Shown here in pieces: positions 1-11,584 of a stretch of DNA of 64,000 bases. Under the pieces are notes generated by a model. The model was not told where the DNA came from. It did not search any database and was given only the letters and a program-made list of their open reading frames with translations. Source of the stretch: Promerops cafer. Taxonomy: Eukaryota; Chordata; Aves; Passeriformes; Nectariniidae. A program made the position numbers and the translations under genes. The stretch covers positions 473,142 through 537,141 of the forward strand of contig VZSE01009352.1 in NCBI GenBank assembly GCA_013398275.1, written 5' to 3'. Within the stretch, counting starts at the first letter, position 1. Each line of letters begins with the position of its first letter.

Positions 1-3000
1 TGAGGAGGCTGCTATCCCTGGAGGTACCTGAATCATCCAGGGCAAGGTACCACTTTTCCTAGCACAATACCACTGTCACTATGATGACATGATCATCTTT
101 AAGCCCTTTTTGCCTGCTTTTGCCTGCCACTCCCCATGGTAATGCCTTGTTTCTGTCTTTGTGTCCTTCTTCTTGTGCCACTGATTGCTACAATTTCCTG
201 TCAGTTAAGTAGGAAACCTATCATAAATCTACTGGCCTTCCAACACTTTCTGCTGAGTATGGGTCGTTTGTTCCCCTGTCAAGGTTCACAGCCCTGGTGA
301 ATCTGTCTCATATTTCTCCTCTTCTGTGCTCCAAAGGTGCCCTTTTGCATGATTGCACCTTGCCATAGTCACATGGAACTTTTTGGAATTCACTGGATTT
401 CAAAGTATAGTCTTCTTAAAACTTAGTCTTAGAAAATATCCTAACATATACAAACCAGACCCTTCCATATAGAAAATGTACATCAGCTATGTAGATGTTT
501 TAATTTTCTTTTAATCAATTTGCTTAGATTTTTTGTTTACTTTTTACAAAATGCCAGTCTTTTACCTTCTTTTATCTAGCAAGCAAACTAGGCTATCTAT
601 TTTATGCAATGTTTCTTTCTTAATCTGCACCTGCTTTAACAAAAAAAAAAAAAACCCCCAAAAAAAAAATTTAAAAAATAAATAATATGTACTTTTCCCT
701 GGCGTGTATTGAAGAATCTCAGTTACATATGCAAACCCTGCTGAATTCTGAGCAACAACAGCTGAGTAAATAATTTAAAATAAATGCCTCCCTTAATTAT
801 TCTTTTCCATTTGTGAAAAGTCTATAGGCAAATCATTATTTCTTCATAGTAATTCAGTATTCGGATTTGCTCAAAAATTTTTCATTTAATTGGTTGAATG
901 AGTGGCTGGGAACAGTTCAAAGTACCTGTATGTTGTTCAGTCCTCAGCTTGGCTGGCAATTAAAAAGCTGTTTCTGATAAGCTGTTTTTAACTCACCTAT
1001 AGTTTCTTCTTATCAAATATCTCTTTGTGGCCTCTATATCACAATATCTGAATACCTTACAAACTTAAATGTGCTTACTCTTATAGCTTATAAATTCAGG
1101 ATTTTTTTTTCTCTTTTCTCTGTTTTATGGATGAGACACAGCATATATAAAGCCAGGTTTTTTAAAGCTGCTTAGGTATAGTTCCACTGAACTAGAGAAG
1201 CAACACCTCATCTGCTGCCAGCTTACTTCCTGGAAAATTCAGCAGCCAATAAATGTTTTGGCTCCCAATAAGGTATAAAGAAGAGCCAAGTGCCTAAGGA
1301 ATGGATTTTTCAGAAACCTGCAAGCTAAGCAGAGTCTATGTCAGTTAGATATGAGACAAATCCATACCAAAGGACATAAATAAAAGCTGTGACTTACAAT
1401 GCTTCCATTCCAGTCCTCCAGAAAGCAATTGATCCAACAAGCTTAGGTTTGAGGAGCTAATGCTGTTGAAAAAATGAGGGCACATCAATCTCTAGTAAGT
1501 ACTAAAGCATAAAATGCCCACCTTCCCCTTGGGGATCCGTGGCAAGCTACTCATTGTTTCCAGATAGAAAATGCCTTCTGTTTCATATAGGGACATCAGT
1601 ACACCTTCGTGTGCGTGACAGGCTTCACCCAGGGCTTCCCCTCCCGTGGCACCAGGAGTTCATGAGAGCCCTTAGGCATCCAGTCCCTGCCTGAGCTATG
1701 TGTGGTGTGCTGGAGATTTTACCAGAGTCTGGCACTGCCTGTTGTGCTCAGACCCTGTGGGACTGTGACCCATTGGTCAGGGCTAGCTGGGGTCACCCTC
1801 ATCTGCCAGCTTGTGCCCTTGGCCAAGCATGAGAAAAGATCAACAGAGCTGCAATTACAGCTCTGTGATAGAACTGACAAGTGCAAAGGCTTTGTCTGGA
1901 CAGAAAAGTATACTGGCATATCCTTTTTCCTTTCCTTCCTCTTCCAACTTGCTGTGTTCTTTGACTGTCAATGTTGTCATCATATTAAAAAAGTTCCAAA
2001 AGCAAACAGTTTTCTGGAGCAGCTTTCCAGGAAAAACAAAAGAACAAAAGGAAGAGCAAAATCATACATAGCTCTCCCTAGGACAAACCCATGAACCAAA
2101 CTGAGAGTCCTACTTAGATGAACTGGACTGGAAAACTAGATTGCCTACCATTGTCTACCAGCCACATTCTGGTTGTTTTCACCTGAACTGTTGAAATATA
2201 TTAATTAAATATTTGATTTGTATATATCTGATTTGTATATTTACTAATTATATAGTTATAAATGATTCATATTATAAAATGGAGTTCTGAAAATATTCAC
2301 AATACAGTCAGGACTGTATATAGTTTATACAAAAGAAATGTGGAGATATGAGATAAGAAAGATTGCTCATAGACAGGATTCATTTTGATCTATCTCAAAC
2401 ACAGGATTCAAGTACAGCTTAAGAAACAAATGTTTTAATGTTGACATTTAGATGTATCCTTGTAATTTTAAATGTTTAATTAACCTAAATGTCAAAAGCT
2501 TATTCAAAGTGATGTAAATCTTCATGTGTTTGGAAGGAGAGTGTTACTTTGTTGGTTGTTTTGGGTTTTTTTTGTTTTTTTTTTTTTTTTGTCTTTATGA
2601 TACAAAAAAAGGCAAAGAAAAGCCAGAATTTCTATACTCCATACAGGTGGCATGTGCAATTTTACACTTTTACATTCATAGCTTAACAGCAAAAAACATT
2701 CAGAAGAGAAATGTTATCTCTGTTAGCTTTTTTATTGTTTTAGTTCAGGCTCTGCAGTTAATTGTACATATTTATTGTTGTTCTCCTTATGTTTAGTGAG
2801 CTGTGATAAATGCAAGCTGGAAAGACTCCCTTTATGTTCACAATTTTTATCTTGATGGGCAAAAATGAGCAAATATATAGATACTATCAAAGAACTGCCT
2901 TGTTTATATTTGTATTGATAATTCCACACCTTTTCAAATAAATATCTTTTGCAGTCACAACAAACAAAGCTGGAAATCTTAAAGTTATTTAATAAAGAAA

Positions 3001-5029
3001 CCAAAAATAATTTAATTCTGATGAAAGTAGGGATGAATTGATAACTCAGTAGATAAATTGCAGTGACTCCAAATAAAATATCATCTTACGAATAAAACAC
3101 AATCTTCTAGAATCCACCAAATCAAAAGATGTATTTCTTAGTCAAAGGTTGAGTCTCAAGAATATATAATTGATTGAAAAAAATTGCTTTCGAAACAATC
3201 TTTGAAATCGAACAAGAATAAAAATACGGTAAACATTTCACTATCTCATATGGGCTTGTACACTTACATAGAAACAGGTTCAAATTCTCATGTGAGCTTC
3301 CAGTGAACTGCCCAATTAAATATTTTACAGGGAATTTGAAAGAAAGTAAAAGAAGCCTTTAATAAATCATGATGTTTTGGATAAGTGCTGTAAAAACACT
3401 ACAGTTCCAGCACTTTATCTGCCTGTGGTGATTTTATCCTGAGATTCTAAATTTGTACTTCAGAGAGATTATTGTGCTAAAACTGATTATTTTTTCTTTC
3501 CTGAAAATATTGAGACACTTCTTTGATGAAGTTTTGCAAAGTTCTGTGTTGTTCTTGTTCTGTTGTTCAAAAATAAAGACCATAGTAAATCAGTGTAATG
3601 AATCAACAGAAGATTCCCTGTAGGAATTTATTTTCATGGGTGTCCTGAGTCCTGTAAAGTTTACACTGTGAATTCTTTCTCATGAGCAAATCTAAAGGAA
3701 AAAAACTGAATAAGCCTTTGGTACAAGTAGCTTTTGCAAATCAGAGTCCTCAGTAGAACTTTTCCCTTGTTTCTTATATTTCATGTCAAGACTTGGGGTG
3801 GCTGTATAAACAGATGATTTTTGAAGATTAGTCCCTCAAAAATCCAGTTCTTCATATACATATGAAAGAAATGAAGGAAACCTAAAACTAATGCTTACTA
3901 TGATTTTATAATTTTATTAGCAGCATTAATTAATGTTTATGTGAATTTATCTCTATATGCTGATTTCTCAATCAGAAAAGTTGCTCTTTTATTACCTCAT
4001 AAACCTCATATCCTGAAATAACTAGATGAAGACAGTGCAGTGCTTTCTATGACACCTATATAAAAGTCTGACAGAAAAAAGAGAAATATTGAGTAGCCAT
4101 AATCTTGAGAATTTTTGAAATTTAAGGTTCTAGCATTATTTATAGAGATTACAATATTTAAGAGTTTAATACAAATCATGTCTGCTGGAAAAAAAAAGGA
4201 AGAAGAAGAAAAAAAGAAGAAAGCTCAAAATTACACAGCTGCAAAACATATATGCTAGATATAAATTATCAGCTCTGTCTATAATTTGTTTTTTTTTCAA
4301 ATCTGAGAGTTTTTCAGTATTATTAGAGAATGATTGGTAATTATGAAAAGAAGATATTTACTTAAAAATGTATGTGTGTTTGCTTTCTAAATCCTGTATT
4401 TGATTCTGTATGCTCTAGTGATATGGAGGATTTATAGATTGTTTTGGAGAAGGCCAGGTGGCTACACATTACCTTAAACACCTTATTTCAAATTATCTGA
4501 GACATCTCACATGCAGGAACTTCCCTTTAAAGAGGTAAATATTGTGCTGAACCTATGAGAGACCCACACTGCCCTTGGCTGGCACCTTAAACCTGGCTGA
4601 GATATTTCTCACAGTCATTTAAGTAACTGAACTGAGCTCCTCCATCCTTTCACAAAGACTGTAGAAATATTTGAATCAGAGGGCATAAGAACCTCCTCTA
4701 TTTTTAGAATCAAAAGGAGCTACTGTTTCCAAAATGTTCAAAATATTTAAGAAAATTTTGAATTTTAAGAATAACAAATAGATGCAGCAAAATTCAATGA
4801 TTTTTTTGTAACAAAATATCTGAAAAATGTATATGGCCTGCTTAATCCTATAGCCTTCGGCTAAAAAGTTGTAGAATCACATACTTATTCTAGCTGAGAT
4901 CTAAAGGATGTTATTATTAGAGAATTCACTATTATCTTTGTCACACAATCCAGCGTGTGGCATCATCTAAGTTTGCATAATAAATTTTTCAGGTGACAGT
5001 GGGAATTTTTAAAGTATTCTGTAAGCAGT
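1..5029. other. Gene-free AT-rich stretch
   Basis: I see no supported gene or recognisable transposon here. The stretch holds short A-runs near 641-668, a 16-T run at 2575-2590 and AT-rich simple sequence near 2190-2270. A locally GC-richer patch at about 1600-1860 overlaps a 130-codon plus-strand ORF (1702-2094) whose translation has no domain or repeat signature I recognise. The rest reads as ordinary intergenic or intronic DNA. Confidence 0.6.
2575..2590. repeat. Poly-T tract
   Basis: Sixteen consecutive T, preceded by a T-rich sequence broken by single G. No element I recognise is attached to it. Confidence 0.9.
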
Positions 5030-5402
5030 GGAAGATGCCACCAAAAGGATATTTCAGACCATATGGTGTCATACTCAGCATTTGAAGTGGGGGGAGAAGG
5101 AAGGAGGAAGCGGGAGGTGCTCAGATTGATGGTGTTTGTCTTCTCAAGTCACTGTTACATGTGATGGAGCCCTCCCTTCGTGGAGATGGCTGAAAAACCT
5201 GCCAGCCCATGGGAAGTGATGAATGAATTCCTTGCTTTGTTTTGCTTACATGAGTGGCTTTTGCTTTACTTATTGAATTGTCTTGATTTCAACCCACTAG
5301 TTTTCTCACTTTCACTCTTCTGATTCTCCCCCCATGCCACCAGAGGTGATTCAGTGTGTGGCTGCATGATGCTCAGTTGGCAGCTGGGATTAAACCATGA
5401 CA
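5030..5402 (+). mobile_element. ERVL-type solo LTR, 5'-truncated (copy A)
   Basis: This is the right two thirds of an avian ERVL-type long terminal repeat. It opens inside the conserved block 'aaaggatatttcagacc', runs through the 'ggagatggctgaa' block and ends at 5402 in the terminal 'taaaccatgaca', the canonical CA end. The first roughly 200 bp are missing. The TATA box has decayed (GCATTTGAAG where other copies have TATAAAG), and the polyadenylation signal reads ATTGAA. No internal retroviral sequence lies beside it, so it is a solo LTR remnant that is probably silent. Family placement rests on similarity to the other copies in this window and on recall of avian LTR consensus sequences. The exact subfamily name is not assigned. 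Confidence 0.78.
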
Positions 5403-6076
5403 TGCTGAAAGTAGCAGTAGAAGCTCCTACTTCTCAGCCTTCACTAGAGCCCTTGTCTTGCAACATCTGTTTAATTGTTTGAGAGATGGTAATAGAAATT
5501 GGACAAAACATACCGGGGATGATCATTTGCCTGCAATGCTCTTTGAAGACAGCAAGTGTCTTGAATATTTTACACTAGATAGGTGAAAGAAAAGTCCTAC
5601 TCTGTATTTCAGTAGCAATTGCTGTGGAGTGAGGCTTTCAAGAGGATCCCACAACACAGTGGGAAGGTGCATTTGGCAGCATGATTTAAATCTGTATTCT
5701 TCCTCAGACCCCTGACCAGCTGTTTGTTCAGATAAAAACAGAATTTGTATTCTTACTGATAATTCTGACAGCACTTGGTGCTGCAGCATTGTCAGATCTT
5801 GTAGTCTTGTCCCATATCTGTTGATAGATGGTATAGTTTATAAAGATTCACATGACTATCTGATGCTCAGTTTCTGTGAATTGAAAAACTATTATTGTTC
5901 CAGCTGTCAATCTGATTCCATTTTCTAAAACAGCAGCAAGTAAACAACACAAAGCAAAAAAGCCAACCCAAACCTTTTGATCAATTCTAAAATTAGGAAA
6001 AAATAATTACACAAAACTGTACCTTTTTTTAAAATCTCTGATTTTTAAGCCAGTGTAGTTCTTAAAATTTACCAGC
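5403..6076. other. Gene-free spacer between two LTRs
   Basis: There is no gene-like feature. A minus-strand ORF of 88 codons at 5523-5789 has no recognisable family and lies in sequence of ordinary composition, so I leave it out as a gene. Confidence 0.55.
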
Positions 6077-6617
6077 TGTTTTGGGTTAATCCCAATGGGC
6101 AGTTAAGCACCACACAGCCTGTTGGTCACTTTCTCCTCATTCCCCCAATGGAACAAGAGAATAGTAAAAGAAGAGTAAAAGCAAGGAACTGGGAAGTCAA
6201 GAAAGAAAAAATTAATAAGTGAATGGTAAGTGGAAGAAAAGAGAAATAAACAGAAGTGATGTAAAAATAATACTTCACCACCTCCCACAAGTAGACTGAT
6301 GCCCATCCTGTTCCCTAGCAAAGCATTATTAACCCTCAAAGCCCCTTCTTTTCCCTTTTATTGCTGAGCATGACACTATACAGTATGGAACATCTCTTTG
6401 GTCAGTTCAGGTCACCTGCCAGGTTGTGACTCCTCCCAACAGATTGTGCATGCCCCGGGAGACAGAGTGAGAAGCAGAAGAGGCCTTGATGGTCTGCACT
6501 GGTCAGCAAACACCAGAACACTGGTATGTTATCAGGACTGTTTTGGTCTCAGATCCAAAACATAGAACCATAGGAGATGTATGGAGAAAACTATCCCTGT
6601 CCTAGCAAGGCCAGTAA
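6077..6617 (-). mobile_element. ERVL-related solo LTR, diverged (copy F)
   Basis: Read on the minus strand, this is a roughly 540-bp LTR. Its 3' end is at 6077 (plus-strand start 'tgttttgggttaat'). It shares landmarks with the other ERVL-type copies: 'cagttaagcaccacacag' near the end, 'ctctttggtcag' with a following block in the middle, and the 5' block near 6590-6616 that corresponds to 'ggctgggatag'. The core promoter reads 'caataaaag' rather than TATAAAG, and the 3' half is A/G-rich and diverged. It looks like a separate, older subfamily. The 5' boundary at about 6617 is approximate, and no target-site duplication was found by eye. Confidence 0.66.
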
Positions 6618-8132
6618 GCTGGCATAGTTCTTCATGGATTTTGCTAAGTGGATTTGCCAGTATCACGACTGGAAATTTCTAATTCAGTCAAAGCTATTAG
6701 GCTCCAAGTCTTTTGCTTTCTGTTTAAACCTGTGTACCTGACTTTCTGAGGTTTTTTATCATTTTCAGCCGACCTGCTACGGCTGAAACACACTGTTAGT
6801 CAAGTAAAATCTTGAATCATCTTAACGAACCTTCAAATTACACTTTCAAAAATAGCTGACTGGGAACAGAGGGAAACAGAGTGGGAATGGATATACTCAC
6901 ACAATCTAATATTTTCCCTCTGTAGCCAAGTGTGACTGACCTAGGATTGATTTAGAGGACCTAGAACTGAGAGACATAATTTTCTCTTTGTTCTCAATGT
7001 AGAAGATGGAGAGATGTAGATGGACTATCAGTTATGGAGATGTTAACCTCAGTTGGAAACCTAAAATTATGCACTTTGTTTAATCATTATAATTGAAATG
7101 GCAAATTTACCTCTAAATTTCCTATTAATTATTTTATCTCTACATGAATTAGTTTCAGACTTCTGTCTATTATTTTCTTCTGATATGCTTTCAGAAATAA
7201 ATACTGTACTGTAGTAGGCTATAATATAGTATGCTTTGATACTACACTTGCCTGCCAAGGTTTTTGGAGGCAATTTATGCTGTCTGCATCTGAAACAATT
7301 TAAAGGGTCTATATTGTGCTCTCAGACTGGCATGACAACAACAAAAGTAAAAGTTATAGAAGGCAGTGGTGACTCAGACTTGTTTTAAAATGCTGACTTT
7401 AGCTAATAGATTCACTTCAAACAATAATGCATCTCACTAGCTCATCTTCTATGCAAAAATCTGAAAAACTTTACAAGAAATGAGCCACATTTACAGGAAA
7501 GATGACCCATTTTTTCATCAAAACCCATGTTTGATCCTGTTGCTTGATCCTGTTGCTGCACAGTAACATAAATGGAGCAGACACAGCATAGAAGGAAATT
7601 GGGCTTTTACACTTACATCAGTTGAAACACAATGGCAGTTTTTCACTGCATGCAAAATTCTTTAATTCAGTATGTGTAATTCTGTCTGGATAGTTACAGA
7701 AATAACAGCTATTTGTCTTAGAAATGATTCAATAAAATTATTAGATGTTTTAGGAATATTGTCAATTATGTGGAATAACCTAAATATATGTGATTCATTT
7801 GAATGTTGTATCTATGCATGTTCTGGAGTCTTGTAATGAACAAAGATTTAGTTTCTAACTCCTCTTTGGTCAGTTTATTGTATGAGAGCATTTACTCTGA
7901 GTGAGGCGAAGTAAGGGTTCAAAACAGACTAGAACCAGTTTTACTGTGATAGCACAGTGACTATGAATAATCACTGTGGTCACACTTGGGGAAGAGGAAG
8001 AAAGATTTTATTTCTGAATTCTCTTGATAATTCAAGGGTCATTGCACTAATATTTTCTTCCTATTTCCACCTACTTGCTAATATAGCTATATATATCTTC
8101 TTCATATCTCAGGTTTGCTGCGTTTTTTTCCC
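6618..8132. other. Gene-free stretch
   Basis: No supported gene was seen. It contains a perfect 13-bp tandem duplication (TTGATCCTGTTGC twice) at 7531-7556. The small ORFs at 7067-7273 (minus) and 7957-8142 (plus) are of chance length, and the second runs into the CR1 stub. Confidence 0.55.
7531..7556. repeat. 13-bp perfect tandem duplication
   Basis: TTGATCCTGTTGC occurs twice head to tail with no mismatch. It is probably a small replication-slippage duplication. Confidence 0.85.
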
Positions 8133-8195
8133 AGAATCATAGAATTCTTGAGGCTGGAAGGGATGTCTGGAGATCGTCTAGTCCTCCTGTAGCAG
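8133..8195 (-). mobile_element. CR1 LINE 3'-end stub
   Basis: The plus strand reads 'cagaatcatagaattcttg' followed by 'aggctggaagggatgtct' and 'ggagatcgtctagtcc'. This is the reverse complement of the last 60 or so bases of a CR1 3' UTR, with the terminal tail at the left. Only the extreme 3' end is present, as expected from CR1's habit of severe 5' truncation. Confidence 0.75.
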
Positions 8196-9543
8196 TATGC
8201 AACAGCTCTGTGAAAATAATAGAAACAGTTAAATAAAACAATCAATCATATTTTTCTTGAAATAATTTATCTTCAGGTTCATGATCAATAAAATAAAATT
8301 GAAATCTAAGAGATGAGTTGAGAGATTAATGATGCATTTTTTAAAAACCTACTTTTGCCTTCTTTGAGCACATGAAATTGAAGAACTGTCCTGTTACCAA
8401 TTCTCACCTTATATGCATGTCCTTGGTGCACAGTAGTGAAATATCAAAATTTGTTTTAGTTTAGCTAACCTGGTTGCTGGGATATCCATTATTCCTGGCA
8501 GCATGTTTATTTAATCCAGTTTCTAGCTGTAAATGCTGCAGGAGTTTTACTCTGCACTGCATGATTCAGAAAGGCATAGCCAGAGAGTTCAGGAGAGCAA
8601 AGCATGGGGAGAAGTCATCTTTTTCTTCCAGATTACACCAATAGCATCTGTTCATTCTTCATAGGGATTTGGCTTGATTTTTCCTTGGACAACTTTTGTC
8701 AGGCTCTGCTCTGAGTTTCTGTAGTTGCTTTTGATTTACCCCAATGCCATTGAAGAAGGGTATGGTTACACAGTTCTCATGAGACATCTAGTCAAAAGAT
8801 GTAATTATAAAGACAAATTGTTACACTATTTTATGGTTGTTACTATGCCTCCAGACAAGGGCTTTGAGTCAACTCAGCCAGCACTATTGTGAGAGGAAGA
8901 AAATCTGTGTATCTTGATTCAGTTTTACTTGAAAAAAAATTGCTGCATAAATCTCCCATTTCCAAAACCAGAACTGCAGGAATGGAATCTACAAATCTCT
9001 TGTCAGAGTTCACTAGCAAATTACTGGGAATGACCATATTAACTTTCTCCAGGAGATGTCACTCAAGACACTGGCAAATGTAAATTTCAGAAGTTTGCAG
9101 TAGGAGCACAGAATGAACTATGACATAAAGACCTGTTCACTCCAAAAATACCTTGGCCTATTTCAATATCATTGCTGCTATATATACATGTCAGGAGCAA
9201 GGAGCAAAATTTTTAGTTCTGTTCCTTTGTAAAATACACTTGTTTGCAGCAGTCTGTTAATGAGTCATCATTTATTTACATCCACAGGAGACTGATGCTC
9301 CAGAGCAGCTCAAAGACTGAAGAGAGATTTGGGACAAAAGACAATTCTAACAGGAGTTATTGCAGCCTGAAGGAAACAGATACTGCTGGCATTTTACTAC
9401 ATATGCATTTTACATACCTATTTATTTTACTGTTACATTAAAATAAGTAGCCTGTAACTACTGAGCATGGTTTCATGTTACTAGGCATTCAAATCAGACT
9501 GGGAAACCACTTTTATATAGAAAACAGATATTTTTGCTTGTGA
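8196..9543. other. Gene-free stretch
   Basis: No gene or transposon was recognised. Overlapping opposite-strand ORFs of 64 codons each at 8843-9083 are what AT-rich noncoding DNA gives by chance. Confidence 0.55.
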
Positions 9544-9679
9544 ACAGAGAAAGGTAGTGAAAAAGAGAAGGGGAAAGGGAAGGACAAGAAAAAACGAAAA
9601 AAGAAAAGGTGCGGGGAGGAAAAAAGGGAGACTGGTTGGAAAAAAAAAAAAGAAGAAAAAAGAAAGAGGGAATGGGAGG
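9544..9679. repeat. Purine-rich low-complexity tract
   Basis: About 135 bases are very largely A and G on the plus strand, with only scattered T and C. It includes A/G mixtures such as 'gaaaaagagaaggggaaagg' and a run of 12 A. The opposite strand gives Ser/Phe-rich spurious ORFs. Such tracts can be prone to triplex formation and slippage. No family is implied. Confidence 0.85.
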
Positions 9680-9977
9680 CATTAAATACTGAAGTGCAAG
9701 AAGACAAAGATGGGTGTGGATTTTTTAATTTTCTTCTAGTTTAGTCAGTGCTCTCAGAAAACCTTTGAGCAAGCAGTAGAGAGAAACTTGATGAGTAGTC
9801 ATTTAGTCATTATTTAATAGACTAAAAGCATTGGAAAGAAACTGTATGAAGGAACAAGGACGGATTTGTTGTGGGTTGACACTGGCTGGATGGAGGTACC
9901 CAACAAAGCTTTTCTCTCAATCCTCTCCACAACTGGACATGGGAGAGAAAATATAATGAAATGCTCATGAGTTGAGA

Positions 9978-10582
9978 TAAGTGCAGGGAGAGCTCACTCA
10001 CCAGTTACTGTCATAGACAAAACAGACTCAAATTGGGGATATTAACTGGATTTACTACCAATCAGAATCAAAGCAGGATAATGAGAAGTAAAACAAATCT
10101 TTTTAACACCTTCTGCCCGCCCCTCCTTTCCTGAGCTCTACATTGCCCCTTACAGTCATGCAAGGAGACAGGAAATGAGGGTTATGGTCAGTTCATCACA
10201 GGTTATTTCTGCCACTGTGCAGGAAGAGGAGTCCTTCCCCTGCTCTGTCATGGGATCTGTCCCATGGGAGATAGTTCTCCATGAAATTCCTCAGTGTGAG
10301 TTCTTTCTACAGGTTACAGTTCTGCATGTACTCCTCCAACATGGGTACCTTTCCATGGGATGCAGTCCTTCAGGAACAAGTTGCCCCACTGTGGGTCACC
10401 CACGGGGTCAAAAGTCCTACCAGGGAACCTGCTCTAGCATGGGCTCCTCTCTCCATGAGTCAGCTGGTGCCTCCCAGGACCCTGCTCCAGCATTGGCTTC
10501 CCTTGGTGTCACAGTCTCCTTTTGAGCATCTACCTGTTCTGGTGTGGGTCTCCTCTGTGTGCTGCAGGTGGATCTCTGCACC
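9978..10582. repeat. 605-bp direct repeat, copy 1
   Basis: This interval is repeated at 10584-11188 with an offset of exactly 606. The only substitution I found by eye is A at 10173 versus G at 10779. It lies wholly inside the long LTR, starts in the middle of a word (TAAGTGCAGGG) and ends abruptly at an N. Confidence 0.95.
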
Positions 10583-10583
10583 N
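10583..10583. other. Single N at a duplication junction
   Basis: One ambiguous base separates the two 605-bp copies exactly. This is the pattern expected when two overlapping contigs or haplotypes are placed end to end rather than merged. Confidence 0.95.
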
Positions 10584-11188
10584 TAAGTGCAGGGAGAGCT
10601 CACTCACCAGTTACTGTCATAGACAAAACAGACTCAAATTGGGGATATTAACTGGATTTACTACCAATCAGAATCAAAGCAGGATAATGAGAAGTAAAAC
10701 AAATCTTTTTAACACCTTCTGCCCGCCCCTCCTTTCCTGAGCTCTACATTGCCCCTTACAGTCATGCAAGGAGACAGGGAATGAGGGTTATGGTCAGTTC
10801 ATCACAGGTTATTTCTGCCACTGTGCAGGAAGAGGAGTCCTTCCCCTGCTCTGTCATGGGATCTGTCCCATGGGAGATAGTTCTCCATGAAATTCCTCAG
10901 TGTGAGTTCTTTCTACAGGTTACAGTTCTGCATGTACTCCTCCAACATGGGTACCTTTCCATGGGATGCAGTCCTTCAGGAACAAGTTGCCCCACTGTGG
11001 GTCACCCACGGGGTCAAAAGTCCTACCAGGGAACCTGCTCTAGCATGGGCTCCTCTCTCCATGAGTCAGCTGGTGCCTCCCAGGACCCTGCTCCAGCATT
11101 GGCTTCCCTTGGTGTCACAGTCTCCTTTTGAGCATCTACCTGTTCTGGTGTGGGTCTCCTCTGTGTGCTGCAGGTGGATCTCTGCACC
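10584..11188. repeat. 605-bp direct repeat, copy 2
   Basis: Second copy of 9978-10582. It continues into sequence that completes the LTR (11189-11584), whereas copy 1 is joined on its left to the LTR 3' end. Either copy alone would restore one continuous LTR. Confidence 0.95.
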
Positions 11189-11584
11189 CCAGTCAGCCTC
11201 CATGGGCTGCAGGGGCACAGCCTGACTCACCATGGTCTGTACCACAGGCTGCAGGGGAATCTCTGCTCCCATGTCTGGAAGACCTCCTCCACCTCCTCCT
11301 TCTTCACTGACCTTGGTGTCTGCGTAGTTCTTCTTTTCTCACATTCTAACTTCTCTCTTCTCTGAGTGCAGTTACATCTGCATAACAACTTGTTTATCTT
11401 CTTAAATATGGTATCACAGAGGCATTACTACCAGCTCTAATTGTCTTGGCCTCTGACAGCAGCAGATCTGTCTTGGATTTGGCTGGCAGTGGCTCTATAA
11501 GGCATGGGGGAAGTTTCTGGCACCCTCTTTCAAAGTATACCCCTGTAGCACCCCCTGCTACCCAAACCTGGCCACAAATGCCCA

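Larger units (their letters stand above)
9870..11584 (-). mobile_element. Long ERV-type solo LTR containing a 605-bp duplication
   Basis: Read on the minus strand, this starts near 11584 (TGGGCATTTGTGGCCAGG) and ends at 9870 (GTCAACCCACA), giving TG and CA ends. The minus-strand TATA-like TATTTAAG lies near 11400. The body contains degenerate units of about 40-60 bp with the recurring words 'ctccagcatggg' and 'ccatgggctgcagg' on the plus strand. This matches an avian LTR type I recall as abundant in passerines, but I do not name a subfamily. Without the duplication the LTR would be about 1.1 kb. No gag or pol sequence lies beside it, so it is a solo LTR. The boundaries are good to within about 10 bp, and no target-site duplication was confirmed. 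Confidence 0.68.

Noticed and set aside
7531..7556. Tandem 13-mer as the start of a CRISPR-like or satellite array
   Set aside because: Only two units with no spacers. It is a simple duplication.
10175..11131. Two identical 116-codon ORFs (10175-10525 and 10781-11131)
   Set aside because: Both lie in the antisense strand of an LTR, and their identity comes from the 605-bp duplication. They are not genes.
9870..11584. Reading the LTR plus duplication as a full provirus with two LTRs
   Set aside because: The repeats are internal to one LTR and abut at an N. No gag, pol or primer-binding site lies between them.
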